Assembly (NCBI RefSeq): GCF_000247695.1 | Contig: NW_004624747.1 | Location: forward strand, 6,533,461 to 6,597,460 | Source of the DNA: Heterocephalus glaber | Lineage: Eukaryota > Chordata > Mammalia > Rodentia > Bathyergidae | DNA: 64,000 nucleotides | Direction: 5' to 3' | Part shown: in pieces, positions 12,220 through 23,564 of the stretch | How positions within the stretch are numbered: position 1 is the first letter of the stretch | Layout: each line of letters begins with the position of its first letter | Position numbers and translations under genes: made by a program | The notes under the pieces: generated by a model | What the model was told of the DNA's origin: nothing | The model's input: the letters and a program-made list of their open reading frames with translations, nothing else | The model's database searches: none

Positions 12220-13885
12220 CCAGAAAAGGGTGCATCCATATACCTAGCCCTGTCAGCTGTGGCTGCCTGGCCCTGCAGCAGTAGTGTGACACTGGCCTGA
12301 GCTGCCCACACGTCCCCCAAACACTCCCTCAGGTTGCTGCCTGCTGCCAGGCAGGTTCCCCATTTCTCTGTGCATAGGATTCTGACCCAGACACTGCCTG
12401 GTGTCCACAGGAAAGACCAGGGGCAGGACGTGTGGGCGGAGTCCTCCCCTGTAAGAGGAAATGACCTGGATAGAGAGGTGACCACAGCCTTGTCCACCAA
12501 ACCCCAGACACCTGAGCAGTCCCTTCCTTCCAAACTGAAAGGAGGGCACTTTGGGATAAATAAGGGAAGCCCAGTAGAGTCCTGGCCTAGAACAGTCAGG
12601 TGGTAGGTGTTCCATTAACTGAATGTTCTGATTGAATGGAAGTCATAGCTCTCAAGATGTCAGGAAGTCTGCTGCCCTTTGAGGGACTGTGTTCATTTTT
12701 TTTTTTTAAAGTGAAATCAATTTGAACTAATTGGTGGTTTCCAAGCTTTTGTGGGTGTTTTTATTTTGTCTGTAGCAAAATAGCCCCTGCTTCTTAAAGG
12801 AGAATCTCGTGCAATATCCTTAAGTGGCCCTGGGTCATCTCCCAACCCCACAGAGCTCCCCAGAGGTCCAGCTGGAGCTCACAGAATTTCTCTAAAGCCC
12901 TCTGAACCTCAGTAGTTTGTGATTCTATATCCAAGCCGACGTAGTGGTGATATGTACCCCCCACATTACAGGGTGGGTAGTGAATGACTCGAAGGCCCTT
13001 CTTGCTAGACCTGGGGTGATCACTGTGACTCGGGTTATCTTTGAACATACTGAAATGGAAAATTGTGGTCATCTGAGTATTCTGTTTATTTCTGTGGGTC
13101 CTTGGATAAACAGGAATTCACAGTACCCGGCAAAGATAAACTTACCGAACTCACTACCCCCAGAAAAGGTTACAGGTCAAAGACTTGAGCACACTGAACA
13201 GGCCTATGTTTTTGATGACACAGACCAGAATAGAGAACATCCCAGCTTTGACCCTAGCCAGATAACAGCTGGCACAGCCAACAAAGATTGACTGTCACGA
13301 GGTCAGAGCTCTGAAAACCCATAGGAGGATTTATTTATCCCTGTGATGTTTGCCCTGTGGTCTTCTCCCCTTTTTGCTGACTGAGAAACAGGCTCAGAGA
13401 GGTAGAGTCCCTTGCCAGTAGGTAAGGCCAGAGTGTTCAGCTTTATCAAGGGGCTCTGATGCCACCACGAATCTGGACGGGGTCTCTTGACCTGGAAATT
13501 GGGGGTGTTCAATGAGTTAACTTTGCCAGGTAGCTGGTGGGGAAGCAGATGGAGAAGGGTTTGCTGAGAAGAGGATGTCTGTGCTGATCCACAGGCCGGG
13601 TGGGCAAGAGACAGAAGGAGGCAGTAGGAGCAGCATTTCCCACAGAGGGAATAGGGTGTGCTGAGGAGCAGACGTGCTGCCAGGGACTCCTCCATCTCTC
13701 ACTGGCTTGAGTACTGATGAAGAAGGATTCCAGGATCAACACTTCAGAGGACTAAAGTTTCTCCTTCCAGAGTCAGATTCCCAGGCTTAAGAGACCCTAG
13801 TCCTTCCCCTGGGGGAGATTTCAGATATTTATGATAATCTCTAAATCCAGTTCTTGTTGGAGCTGGGGAAACCCTTGAGGAATTG
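12220..13885. other. No gene seen
   Basis: Unique-looking sequence with a T-run near 12696. No coding or RNA feature is supported. Confidence 0.5.
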
Positions 13886-13889
13886 TACT

Positions 13890-14310
13890 GGTTCCCTCTG
13901 GCTGCCTTAATAAATTACCACAAGCCAGCTGGCTTAAAACAACAGACATTCATTGAGTTCTGGAGGCCAGATGTCACAAGGGCCACACCTGTCTGATGGC
14001 CCCAGAGGCTATCCTTCCTTCTCTCTTGCAGGTAGCTTCTAGAAGGTGGCTCCAGGTGTTCCTTAGTTTATGGCTGCATCACTCTGATCTCTGCCGCTGA
14101 CCTCACTGTGATTTGTGTCACAAATCACCCTCAGCCTTTGTCTTCTAAAGGGATATGTCATTGGGTTTGGGACCCCCTGGATAATGTGGGACTATCTCAT
14201 CTAGAAATCCTTAATTCCATCCACAAAGGCCACTTTGCCAAATTAAGTCACATTTTTGTGTTCTGGAATGTGGAAGTGTCTTGGGATCCATTCATCAGCC
14301 TGTTTTGCCA
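13890..14310 (+). repeat. Ancient interspersed repeat, family not assigned
   Basis: Starts with 'taataaattaccacaagcca' and 'ggcttaaaacaacagacatt', passes 'gagttctggaggccagatgt' and ends with 'aattaagtcacatttttgtg'. The same order of phrases recurs at 20813-21415 and partly at 54255-54510, so this is a dispersed repeat and not unique DNA. It may be an old LTR; I could not assign a family. Confidence 0.6.
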
Positions 14311-14514
14311 CTGGGGATGCTGAGGCTCAGGCAGGAAAATCCTCTTGCCCAGGGCAACCACTCGGTGACACAGGGTGCCTCAGGTACCTCAGGAGCACAA
14401 TGTCTATCACCTCAGGGGAGCCCCATTCTATAGAGGAGGAAGTGAGATACAGAGAGGTTGAGGAATGTGCCTGAGATCACACAGCTTGTCTGTGACCTAC
14501 ACTCTCCTTTGGGA

Positions 14515-15830
14515 ATCCCATGTAGCTCCTGGTGTCCAGAACAGTCCTGACTTGTAGGGGTCAGGCACATATTTGTATTCCTCTGGGTGTCTCAGGGGCT
14601 TTGGCAGGCAGAGCAGTATTCTGGTCTAGCTGGGGAGACAGATGTGTCCAAGGACATTTCATAGGTGAGGGGGCAGTGGCCTGCCTCAGAGTGTAGGAGG
14701 AATACGCTCTGGGCAGAGGCTAAGGTTAATCATCCCTAAGGAGGAAAAAAAGACATCCAGAGGGAGAAGTCTGGGAAGGATGCTCAGGGCACAGGCTTGG
14801 ATGTACAAAGGCAAGAGTGAAGGAAGCAGGAAAGAGCATGGTGTATCCTGGGGACCACACACAGATCAGTTTTGCTGGAGCACAAGCTAGAAAGTGGCAA
14901 AGAATGAAGCTGAGAGCTAGGCAGAGCCCTGGCTGAGGCTTTGGACTTGACCCTGAGGATACTGGGGAGCCACTGAGGGTTTAAGCAGGAGATACCTCAG
15001 TGAGTTTGTATTTTAGGAAGATTACCTTGGTTCTAGCTTTGACTTGGACCCTGGGCCAAGCCTGATGAGGCCAGAAGAGAGGATATCTCTGCAGGGACCC
15101 CTCCTGAGGGCTGCCACTCAGGGCTCAGCGCCAGCCTCTTACTTCCAGGTATAGAATGAAGCTGCAATTTGGGACAGGAGGAGCAGTGCTTGATAAACTC
15201 CTCTCCTTCTCTCTTGCTGTCCAAAACCCCAGGTCATGGCAGGAAGTCTGGGGGCTCAGAGGAGAAAAGATCTGAAGCCATAACTTAGCATGATGCCCGA
15301 GTCATTAGAGAAGAGTGCACAGACATGCTGCACACTCCACTGTCCCCTGTAGTCCTAAAGGTCTGAGAAATGCCACAAACGATTTTGTTAAACCTAGTGT
15401 TTCCTAAACTTTTTTATACAAAGTTTTTTAGTCTTCAAATACCAACTCCCTTGGGAATGGAAAGCAATAGAATCCACTTAGGGCAACCCTAGCCCAGAAG
15501 AAATTACCAGATCAAGGGTGAGATGGCTCAGGTAATCTGATCTTTGCCAGAAAACCCACCCCTTCTCTTGGCTTCTATTTTCTCCTTACTCCTACTGGAC
15601 AGCAGTCCTGTGTACTGCAGTGACCACATGACCAACCTGTAAGGGGAACCTTGTGCTTCCACCTGGAGTTCCAGTGGTTGGCCCAGGGCCAGGTACAGAG
15701 TGGATACCAGAGTGAGAGTCTGCGATGAGGTCTGCCTCTCCAACAGAGTTACCAGGGAATTAAATGCATGGAGGCCTATGGTGTGAGTCTTATACAGTAG
15801 ATTTTAAGACCCTGCATGCTTGGAAGGAAC
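14515..15830. other. No gene seen
   Basis: No supported feature. Frames in this stretch are short and unremarkable. Confidence 0.5.
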
Positions 15831-15834
15831 AAAG

Positions 15835-15870
15835 TTTTTATATATGTTTTATATATGTTTTTTATATATG
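15835..15870 (+). repeat. Three-copy tandem of a TTTTTATATATG-type unit
   Basis: Three consecutive units of 11-13 bases share 'tttatatatg'. They differ only in the length of the leading T-run. Confidence 0.9.
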
Positions 15871-16659
15871 TTACCCCCTATGGATTTGCCATGTGCCTAA
15901 AATTCCGCCATTAGTCACCTACTTGCCTTAGGGCACTGAGGCCCCCAATGAAAATGTCATTGTGTATCCTAGTGTGTCTCTGTTGAGCCACCAGCACTCT
16001 ACACAACCTCATGTCATCACCACTGGCAATTCTAAATCTAGACAGAAACCAGTCTGGACAGAAGGATTCTGAGCCAGAGGGCACATAGGGTGTAAAAGTC
16101 ATGCTTCTGGGTGTTCTGAGGGGCTGGGAGAACATGGCTGGACCACTGTCATGCAACTACCCTCAATCAGACAGGATTGGGCTGTTGCCTACCTCCAAGG
16201 ACACCTGTCCCTGGGGGCTGAAAGGGGACAGCCAAGGTTATCCTATATGGCCAGAATAGTCTCTGGCCCAGGAAATCAGAGCTAGGCTCTACAGGAAGCC
16301 TGTGAGGCACAGCCTTCCTCTTGGGTCAGGCCAGGCTTGGGGCTGAGAGCTGGGGACAGGATGCTGCCTTAGGGAAGGATGTTGCTGCTGGCCCTGGCAA
16401 GATTGGGCCCTTCCTCCCCTCCTCCCTACTCTCACCTCTCCAGGTGGCAGCCCTGTGGCCAATGGCCCCTCCTCTCTGACCAGACGGTGAGATGAAAGGC
16501 GTTACTCTTAGGGGTTTTCCCCAACAGAGTTTAGGAAATACACTGCCTGGTCAATACTTTGCTCAATACTTGACCAGAGTGAACCATTTCTTCCTGTAAG
16601 TGGCCCTGCCAAGGCCATACAAGCAGCAGGTGGGGAAACTGAGGCATCTGCTCTTTCAT

Positions 16660-16880
16660 CAGATCTCAGTCCCTCCCCAGGTTCTACCACAGTACCTGCA
16701 TTGTTTCTTTCAGGACATTCTGTCACTAGCTGACCCCATATTATGTATTTACAGGTTTGTTTATCATCTCTTACACCAATTTGAATTGAGGAGCCATCAG
16801 AGCAGGATCCTGTGTTCAGCTGGTGTCTGGCACATAGTAGATATTTTGTAAATGTTTGTTGAACAAATGGAGGCTATAGG
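16660..16880 (+). repeat. L2 3'-end fragment
   Basis: Reads 'gtctggcacatagtagatat' and 'gtaaatgtttgttgaacaaa', the hallmark 3' end of L2. Confidence 0.7.
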
Positions 16881-17136
16881 AATTAGGACCTAGAGAAGGG
16901 AAAAGACTTTGCCAAGGTCATTTGAAAGTTAGTGAAGGGACAGCTTTAGAAGGGTCTTTCTCCCCAGACCAGAGCTCTTTCTGATTTCTTCTAGACACTG
17001 TGTCCTTAGGGTGACTGAGAGATTCTGCTCACCATCTTCTCCATGTATGGGTCTTCTGCTCATAGCAGGGGACAGTTACTCCATGGGTTCTAGCTACACA
17101 AACTTCACCCTCAAGCAATTATTTCCAAGCATAGAC

Positions 17137-17420
17137 CAGGGCTCAGCAGACTTTTTTTGCAGAGGGTCAGATGCTAACTATCTTAAGTTCCATGGACATT
17201 AAGGTCTGTATCACAACGACTCAATTCTGTTATAGCACAAAAACATAGCCAGAGGCAATATGTAACAACTATACATGGCTATGTTCCAGTAAAGCTTTAT
17301 TTACAAAAATGAACAGTAGGCCAAATTGAGCAAATCTGACTTCAGGACAGCCAGATAATTGTAATGTCCTATGTTTTATATACAACCCCAGGCCTTCGGG
17401 GCAGTTTGTTGACCACCTTG
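17137..17420 (+). mobile_element. MER1-type hAT-Charlie nonautonomous transposon
   Basis: A 284-bp element with imperfect terminal inverted repeats ('cagggctcagcagact' on the left, 'tttgttgaccaccttg' on the right). It is flanked by a perfect 8-bp duplication, gcatagac, at 17129-17136 and 17421-17428. The internal phrases ('tatggctatgttccagtaaa'-like, 'gctttatttacaaaaatgaa') belong to the old MER1/Charlie group. It encodes no transposase. Confidence 0.85.
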
Positions 17421-17474
17421 GCATAGACACTGGGTTGACTTGGAACTCAAGATGACAAGAAAGGGGCAACCATG

Positions 17475-17660
17475 AAATGCTTACTGCACAGGTGGCACTG
17501 GGATGGGTGCCTTCCGTGTGTTATTTCATTTGTCTTCCCAGCAGCCAGTGAGGTGAACACGTAGTTTCCCCATTTTACCTATGAGGAAATTGAGGACTCA
17601 GGGAAGAAATGTCAGTAGTTTCAGTTTCCAGAGCTAGATCCCAACCCAAGGCAGCCAGGC
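17475..17660 (+). repeat. MIR SINE
   Basis: Contains 'gtgttatttcatttgtcttc', 'ccccattttacctatgagga' and 'attgaggactcaggg', a well preserved MIR core. Confidence 0.8.
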
Positions 17661-17824
17661 TCTGAAGCCTACATCAACCTCACTTTATAATGTGAAACCA
17701 GGGCTCAGAGAAATAAGGAGATGGGTCTAGGTCACACAGCACTCGGGAGGCCTGCCAGGGACCAGAATGAAAGGTACCTTAGTTCCCTTCCCCTTCCTGC
17801 CCTTCAGCTTTCCAGGGCCCCTGT

Positions 17825-17940
17825 CTCTTAGCAGCCTCCCTGGCCTCTACCCAGTAGATGCCAGAAGTGGCCAATCAATAGTGTGTGACAACCAAAAGTG
17901 TCTCTGGACATAGCCAAATGTCCCTGGGAGGCAGACTTTG
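17825..17940 (+). mobile_element. MER5-like hAT fragment
   Basis: 'ctccctggcctctacccagt', 'agatgccagaagtgg' and 'atagccaaatgtccctggga' align with the right half of MER5-type elements. The left end is missing. Confidence 0.7.
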
Positions 17941-17944
17941 ACTC

Positions 17945-19075
17945 AGACTTTGACTCCCTGAGGTGTGATCCTCTCAAGGGGCTCACGAGGGGGACCTGCA
18001 CTCACCATCCCCTCCAGAGGCCCACAGAACTCCTCAAGCCTTTTGCAGAAACTCTCTGGACCTCTGGAGTGGTATCAGGAGCTATTGGGAAACCCCAAAA
18101 AGCAGAAGTAACAGTTTATCTTGACCAAGGTGTGATAAAAATCAGGATGAACATAGAGAAAATACTAGCTGTCGTGTGCACCCTTGTATCCCATAATAGC
18201 AGCCTTGATTCCCAGAGGTTCCCAGTCCTGAATGTGCACCAAGTGACCCCGGAGGTTGCTCTGGGGCCAGTCTTGATGGACCAAAAGAGACCCAGAGGGT
18301 AGTCCCAGAGCCTCTTTTTGGTGTTTTTCTCTTGGCCCACCCTGCTCTGTCCTCTCCAGCAGGTGTCTGGAGTTGATTCCCAAAAGCCCCCTAGAGGAAA
18401 TGAAGTGAAGAAAGTTGGGCCCAGGGCTGCCCTTGGGGAGATGGAGTAGGGAAGGCCCAGGGTGCATGGATCGTGCCATGTGGGTGGCTGGCTGCTTTGC
18501 GTCAGGCTGGTCTGGTGGAGACAATGACCTCACCTGCCCGGAAGAGCCCTTGGCCGGCTGCTTGAATCTGGGGTCGGGGAGGGGTCCCGAGGGCCAGACA
18601 GAGAGGAGCTTCGGGCTGAGAACACCTCCCCCCGGCCTGGCTGCAGCCCAGCTGGGCTGCCTGTGGTCTGGCCCCAGAGCAGGGGACAGACCTCCAGTGT
18701 GGCTGGCACCCTCTCAGCAGCCTCTTCCCAGCCACGGCGGGGAAAGGGAGAGGGGCTGACGTGGGGCTGACCTCATGCCTGTCTCCCCTCCTCCAGCGTC
18801 TCCCTAGGCCTTCTCTGTGGCTGAGAAGTGAGACCAGGAGAAGGGAGGCAAGCAGAAGATTCAGCAGGCTGGACTGGGTGAGGGAGACAGAAAGGCTCCC
18901 CACCCCCATACCTCCTCTGCTGCCTGTGGAAGACCCGAGGTTCCCCTTAGGAGGGTTGCTGTGGGGGTGGGCCAGTGGGGAGGCTGTGGGAGTTCCAGAA
19001 ATGAATCAGGGTGGAGAAGACAGGGACAGGGACAGTCAGGCAGGAGAGGCAGGGACGGCAAGGGGACACCTGGCG
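17945..19075. other. No gene seen
   Basis: Moderately GC-rich unique sequence. The overlapping open frames on both strands are mutually incompatible and resemble nothing I recognise. Confidence 0.5.
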
Positions 19076-19079
19076 CGTT

Positions 19080-19245
19080 TGCCTTGCGTGGCATGTCTTA
19101 TCACATCTACTTCTCTTAATGACCATGGAAGAGTCATTGACAAATGAGGAAACTGAGACATAGAGGAATTCAGGAAATCGACCTAATCTCCCACAGCTGA
19201 GAAGAGCAAAGCCAGGGCTCAAATCCAGTCACGTCAGAGTCATGG
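19080..19245 (+). repeat. MIR SINE fragment
   Basis: Contains 'caaatgaggaaactgagaca' followed by 'agagcaaagccagggctcaa', typical of MIR. Confidence 0.7.
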
Positions 19246-19935
19246 TGCTACGCTGGGCACTGAGCCTCAGCTCTTGTCAGAGGGGATGAACAGAGCCCCT
19301 GAGAATCGCATTGAAATGCAGATTCCATTTGAGCTGGTTTGAGGTGGAGCCAAGAGTCTGTATTTCTAAGCTCCCTGGAGTGTGGACTTGGCCAATCTGT
19401 GCTCTACTCATTTGATATAACGGAACAAGGTTAAGTGTCTGCTACAGGGCACTAAAAAATGGAAGCTATTATTGCTATGGCCCATGTCAGGTACCTACAA
19501 TGTGCTCTGTGCATAGTAGGTGTTCAATAAACAGTAGGTCCTTGTGAACCATGATCATGTGAAGGAAGAACTTGGTGAATTCTAAGGTCCTGAAAAAACA
19601 TACAATTGGAGCTAAAATGAACTTAGGAGACTCCAGCCTAAAGGGATAAAGGGATACTTCATGGATGAGATAACATCTGAACAGGTCCTGGAAAAGCCAG
19701 AAAGAATTTTCTGCATAGCAAAGGAGAAGTGACATTCCAGACAAAGGGAAAAACCAGAGCAAAGGTGTGGAGAGGTAAAAGGACATGGCATTTAACACAT
19801 TCCCAAATCACTGTAACGGCCAAAGGGAAGCCACATGGAGAAAGAGGTGAGCCCAAGAGGTTAAGTTGACCAGGACAAGCTATATGATTTGCAAAATGGA
19901 AACACCAGGCCCCTTGCTCAAAAACATGCATTTTA

Positions 19936-20028
19936 GGGCTGAGGATTTAGCTCAGTGGTTCCACTACCTGCCTCGCGAGTGCAAGGACCCAAGTTCAATC
20001 CCCAGTACAAAAAAACAAAACAAAACAA
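19936..20028 (+). repeat. Young ID-like SINE with perfect target duplication
   Basis: The body runs from 'gggctgaggatttagctcag' to 'gttcaatccccagtac', followed by an A-rich CAAAA-type tail. The 15-bp sequence aaaacatgcatttta occurs at 19921-19935 and again at 20029-20043, marking L1-type insertion of the SINE. Confidence 0.9.
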
Positions 20029-20404
20029 AAAACATGCATTTTAAGAAAACAGCAATGACCACGAACAAGCTCAGGACCCTTTTGTCTGAGGACCCTGCAC
20101 AATGACCTGAGTTGCACACACACAAAGCCAGCCTTGAAGTTGGGACCTAGATTTTAGTCTACAAAACGGAACTGACCTTACCCTGTTGAGAGTTTGGGCA
20201 GGAATTTTGAAGGCTTTTGAAGTGAGGAGGTAATTTGATTAGCCTGGAAACTTGGAGATGAGCACGAAAACTATTGTAACTGAAGGAAATAACAGGATTG
20301 TGTCAGGGACATAGAGTAGAAAGGAGGACCTCAGGCCTGATGGAAGCCAATTTGGACACATTTGATGCATACAGGTGGCACTGAGGTCTTGGAAAGTGCT
20401 GGGT

Positions 20405-20812
20405 GGGTATATTAGTTCTATTTAGTTAATCTATTTTCACTTACTGTAACAAAATACCTGAGACGATCAACTTAAAGAGAGGAAAGGCTTATTTGGCTCA
20501 CAAATTTGGAACTTTCAGTCCATGGTCAGTTGGCCTTGTTACTTTTGGGCCTGTGGCAAGGCAGCACATCATGGTGGGAGGGCACATGGTGGAGCAGGCT
20601 ATTAACTTCATGGTGGCCTGTAAATAAAAAATGAGACAGAACTGGACTGTATTCCCACAATCCCCTTTGAGACCACCCCAGTGACCTAAGACTTCCTACT
20701 AGGTCTCATCTTTAAAAGGAGCCACCACTTCCTATTAGCAGAACAGGCTACCAATCAAGCCTTTAACACCTGGGCCCTTGGGGGACAGCTATCTAAGCCA
20801 TAGCAGCATCCT
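20405..20812 (+). repeat. LTR-like ancient repeat (MaLR type suspected)
   Basis: Phrases such as 'gtaacaaaatacctgagacg', 'ggaaaggcttatttggctca' and 'tcagtccatggtcagttggc' match a dispersed repeat common in rodent genomes that I associate with MaLR LTRs. No retroviral gene is present. The family assignment is from memory and uncertain. Confidence 0.45.
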
Positions 20813-21415
20813 AACACAGTACCACAAACTGGGCAGCTTAAAAAACAAAAACCTGCCTCCACCTGCCCCATAAGCACAAGGTCCCAAGTTCGATCCGTGG
20901 TACCAAAAAAAAAACAACAACAAAAAACAAAAATCTATTCTCCCACTGTTCTGGAGGCCAGCAGTCTAAAATGACAGTGTTGGCAAAACCAGGCTCTCCC
21001 CAAAGGCTCTAGAGGAGAGTCCTTCCTGGCCTGTTCCAGCTTCTGATGGCCCAGGCATTCCTCACTTTGTGGCTGCATCAGACATCTCCATTGGCACATG
21101 ACCTGTCTCCTCTGCTTTGTGATCTCTCATAAGGACACTTGTCCTTGGACTTGGGCTCACCTGGATAATCCAAAATGATCTCTTGGGGCCAAGGATTTAG
21201 CTCAGTGGTTCCAGCGACTGCCTCGAAAGCACAGGGTCCTGAGTTTGATACCCGGTAACAAAAAAAAAAAAACCCAAGCAAAATGATCTCATTTTGAGAC
21301 CCTTAACTTCATGACATCTGCAAAGATCCCTTTTCCAAAATAAGGTCACATTCACAAGTTCTGGGGATTAGGACTCACCGTATCTTTTGGAGGTCACTAT
21401 TCAAGCCACTACAGC
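20813..21415 (+). repeat. Ancient interspersed repeat split by two ID-like SINEs
   Basis: Same family as 13890-14310 ('agtaccacaaactgggcagc', 'ttctggaggccagcagtcta', 'ttctggggattaggactcac'). One 5'-truncated ID-like SINE interrupts it at about 20850-20925 and a full-length one at about 21183-21279. The latter is flanked by aaaatgatctc at 21172-21182 and 21280-21290. Confidence 0.65.
21183..21279 (+). repeat. ID-like SINE with exact target duplication
   Basis: The body reads 'ggggccaaggatttagctca' to 'gagtttgatacccggtaac' with a poly-A tail. An 11-bp duplication (aaaatgatctc) flanks it, so it inserted into the older repeat after that repeat was in place. Confidence 0.88.
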
Positions 21416-21419
21416 AGGG

Positions 21420-22260
21420 ACACCGGAGACACAGCTGAGTGAGACTGGACAAGAGCAGGAGCAGACAGGGGACACTGAGCTTTCTGAGCCTGTGGGCTGC
21501 CCATGTCTGGCTCTTGCCTGTGACACACTCGCATTCTGGGGAGCTGAGAGGGTTCCAGCTGGCCTACTGGGCACAGAGGCATGGGGCCTAGGGTGCAGGG
21601 CCAGAAGAGCGCCTGCTGACAGGTAGAGCCTTCCCGGCTTTGATTCATTGACCGTCTGGGCAGGAGCTGGACCAAGCTGCCTGAAATTACAAAAATGCCT
21701 CACATATTTTCCTCTCTGCCAGCGGTTTTGCTCTCAGCCAGCAGAGCAGGCCAGTCTGCTCGCTTACCCCTGCTCAGTCCCCATGCCGTGGCTGTCTGCG
21801 GCTCTCCTTCTGCATCCCACCAGGATGCCTGGTCATTAGGGCTGGCTCAAGTGGGCGGAGCTTAGCCACGTCCTCATAATTGAAATATTTGCCTCCTGAA
21901 GTGAGGCCAAAGCAGGGTGGAGCTCACCCCAAGTCAAAGGGACAGATTCAAGCTGAGCCCTCTGCAAGGGCAAGAAGAGATGCAGGAGGTGTCCTAGATG
22001 CTGCAGTCAGTGGCCCATCAAAGACTTTCCATCTGGGTCCAACAGGACCCAAAAGGCCCTGGAGCAAAGCAGGGTCAGAGACTCAAAGTCATCAACCCCC
22101 AAATCCCTCACCAGACATTGTGCATGCTTCTTAACTCTCTCCTCCCAGCATCCGACGGGATCACCTGGCAACCCTCTTTCAGCTTTCACAGATTCTCCAG
22201 AAGGGAAGAAGTCATCTTATGTCCCTTTTGTGGGTATATTATATGTCAATAAAAAGGTTT
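21420..22260. other. No gene seen
   Basis: Unique sequence. Short overlapping frames on both strands have no recognised domain. Confidence 0.5.
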
Positions 22261-22262
22261 TT

Positions 22263-22543
22263 GAAGCCAGACATGGTTCACGCCTGTAATCCCAGCACTC
22301 TGGTAGGCTGAGGCAGGAGGATCTCAAGTCTGAGTCCAGCTTGGGAAACTTAGAGACTTAGCAAGACCCTATCTCAAAATAAAATTAAAAAGGGAGAGAG
22401 CCAGGGATTTAGCTCAGTGATTTCGCCGCTTGCTGCGCGAGCGCAAGGACTGGAGTTCAATCCCCGGTACCAAAAAAAAAAAGGCGGGGGGGAGTGGGGA
22501 TGTAGCTCAATGAAAAGGCCCTGGGTTCAATCCCTAGCACCAT
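22263..22543 (+). repeat. B1-ID dimer split by an ID-like SINE
   Basis: The B1 half (22263-22385, 'cgcctgtaatcccagcactc') and the ID right half (about 22493-22543, 'gtggggatgtagctcaatga') are separated by a full ID-like SINE (about 22394-22485, 'gccagggatttagctcagtg' to 'caatccccggtacc'). It is a nested insertion that orders the two families in time. Confidence 0.75.
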
Positions 22544-22544
22544 T

Positions 22545-23400
22545 TTTAAAACAGATTTTGAAGCCCTGAGAGCATGCAGAATCTTTTGAGTCGTATGCAG
22601 CCCCTACCCTACTTTCAAGTCTCAGAAGTCCAGCGCCCCCCTGGGCCAAAGCCCCAGTTTGTGCCTGTGTCAGACTGGCTGCTCACAGAATCCCCTTCAC
22701 TGGGTTGCACTTCACAGGGCTGGACTCTGGCTTTTGCAAAGACTGCTGCAGAAAAAGCCCCCCAGGAATCCACACGTGCTAAAAGGGGAGCCCACAATGT
22801 CACTCACTACCTGCCATGGTTTCAGAGAAGAATTCCCTTTGAGACCCAGACCCACTCCCAGGCTCTACTTCCTCTGCGCCTCCTCCCTCCTAATTATGAG
22901 AATCACATAATAAGATAACATTTCCCTTTTTCCTTTAGCTGCCAGGAATCTCAGAGCCATCTTTGAAGTTCAGCCATGGTAATTACATGGCGCTTGTGAT
23001 CTGAATTATTTATTTTCTTTCTTTCTGTGGTCTTATTTTCTCAGTCTGTTTATATCTTCTCTGATGCTGATTCTCTGACTCTTTTATTGGTATTTTTATT
23101 ATGTATCTTCTGTTATAAGCTGTGTTAGATGCTATTGAGAACAAAGAGGACTTTAAATTAGGAAATAAAGGCATTTCCTTTCCTTTATGATGTTCATGTG
23201 TATTGCTGCAAACATGGTTGTTTTGGTGTAGTAAATAAATTCCTTTTCTGTATCATCTTTAAATTTAAGAATTTACCTGGGAGATTCTCTTTCTTCTAGT
23301 TGAGCCCCTTGAGTATGAAGTCTGCTGCAGAGAAGCCTTTATCGGTCTTGACCAGGAACATGAACAGGACGATGACCATAAACATCAACATCAAGAGCAT
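22545..23400. other. No gene seen
   Basis: The second half, from about 22980, is AT-rich. No supported coding feature. Confidence 0.5.
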
Positions 23401-23403
23401 CTC

Positions 23404-23482
23404 ATGGCTGGGGTGTAGCTCAGTGATACAGCACGAATTTAGCATGAGCACAAGGCCTTGGGTTCTATTCCCAGGCCATATA
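23404..23482 (+). repeat. ID SINE
   Basis: Contains 'ggctggggtgtagctcagtg' and 'ttgggttctattcccagg'. It lacks a clean A-tail and is followed by alternating purine/pyrimidine sequence and a microsatellite. Confidence 0.75.
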
Positions 23483-23521
23483 CATGCATATCTGCATATG
23501 CGCTCACGTGAGCACATGCAC

Positions 23522-23563
23522 CACACACACACACACACTCTCTCTCTCTCTCTCTCTCTCTCT
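23522..23563 (+). repeat. Compound (CA)n(CT)n microsatellite
   Basis: About 8 CA units pass directly into about 12 CT units. Confidence 0.95.
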
Positions 23564-23564
23564 G

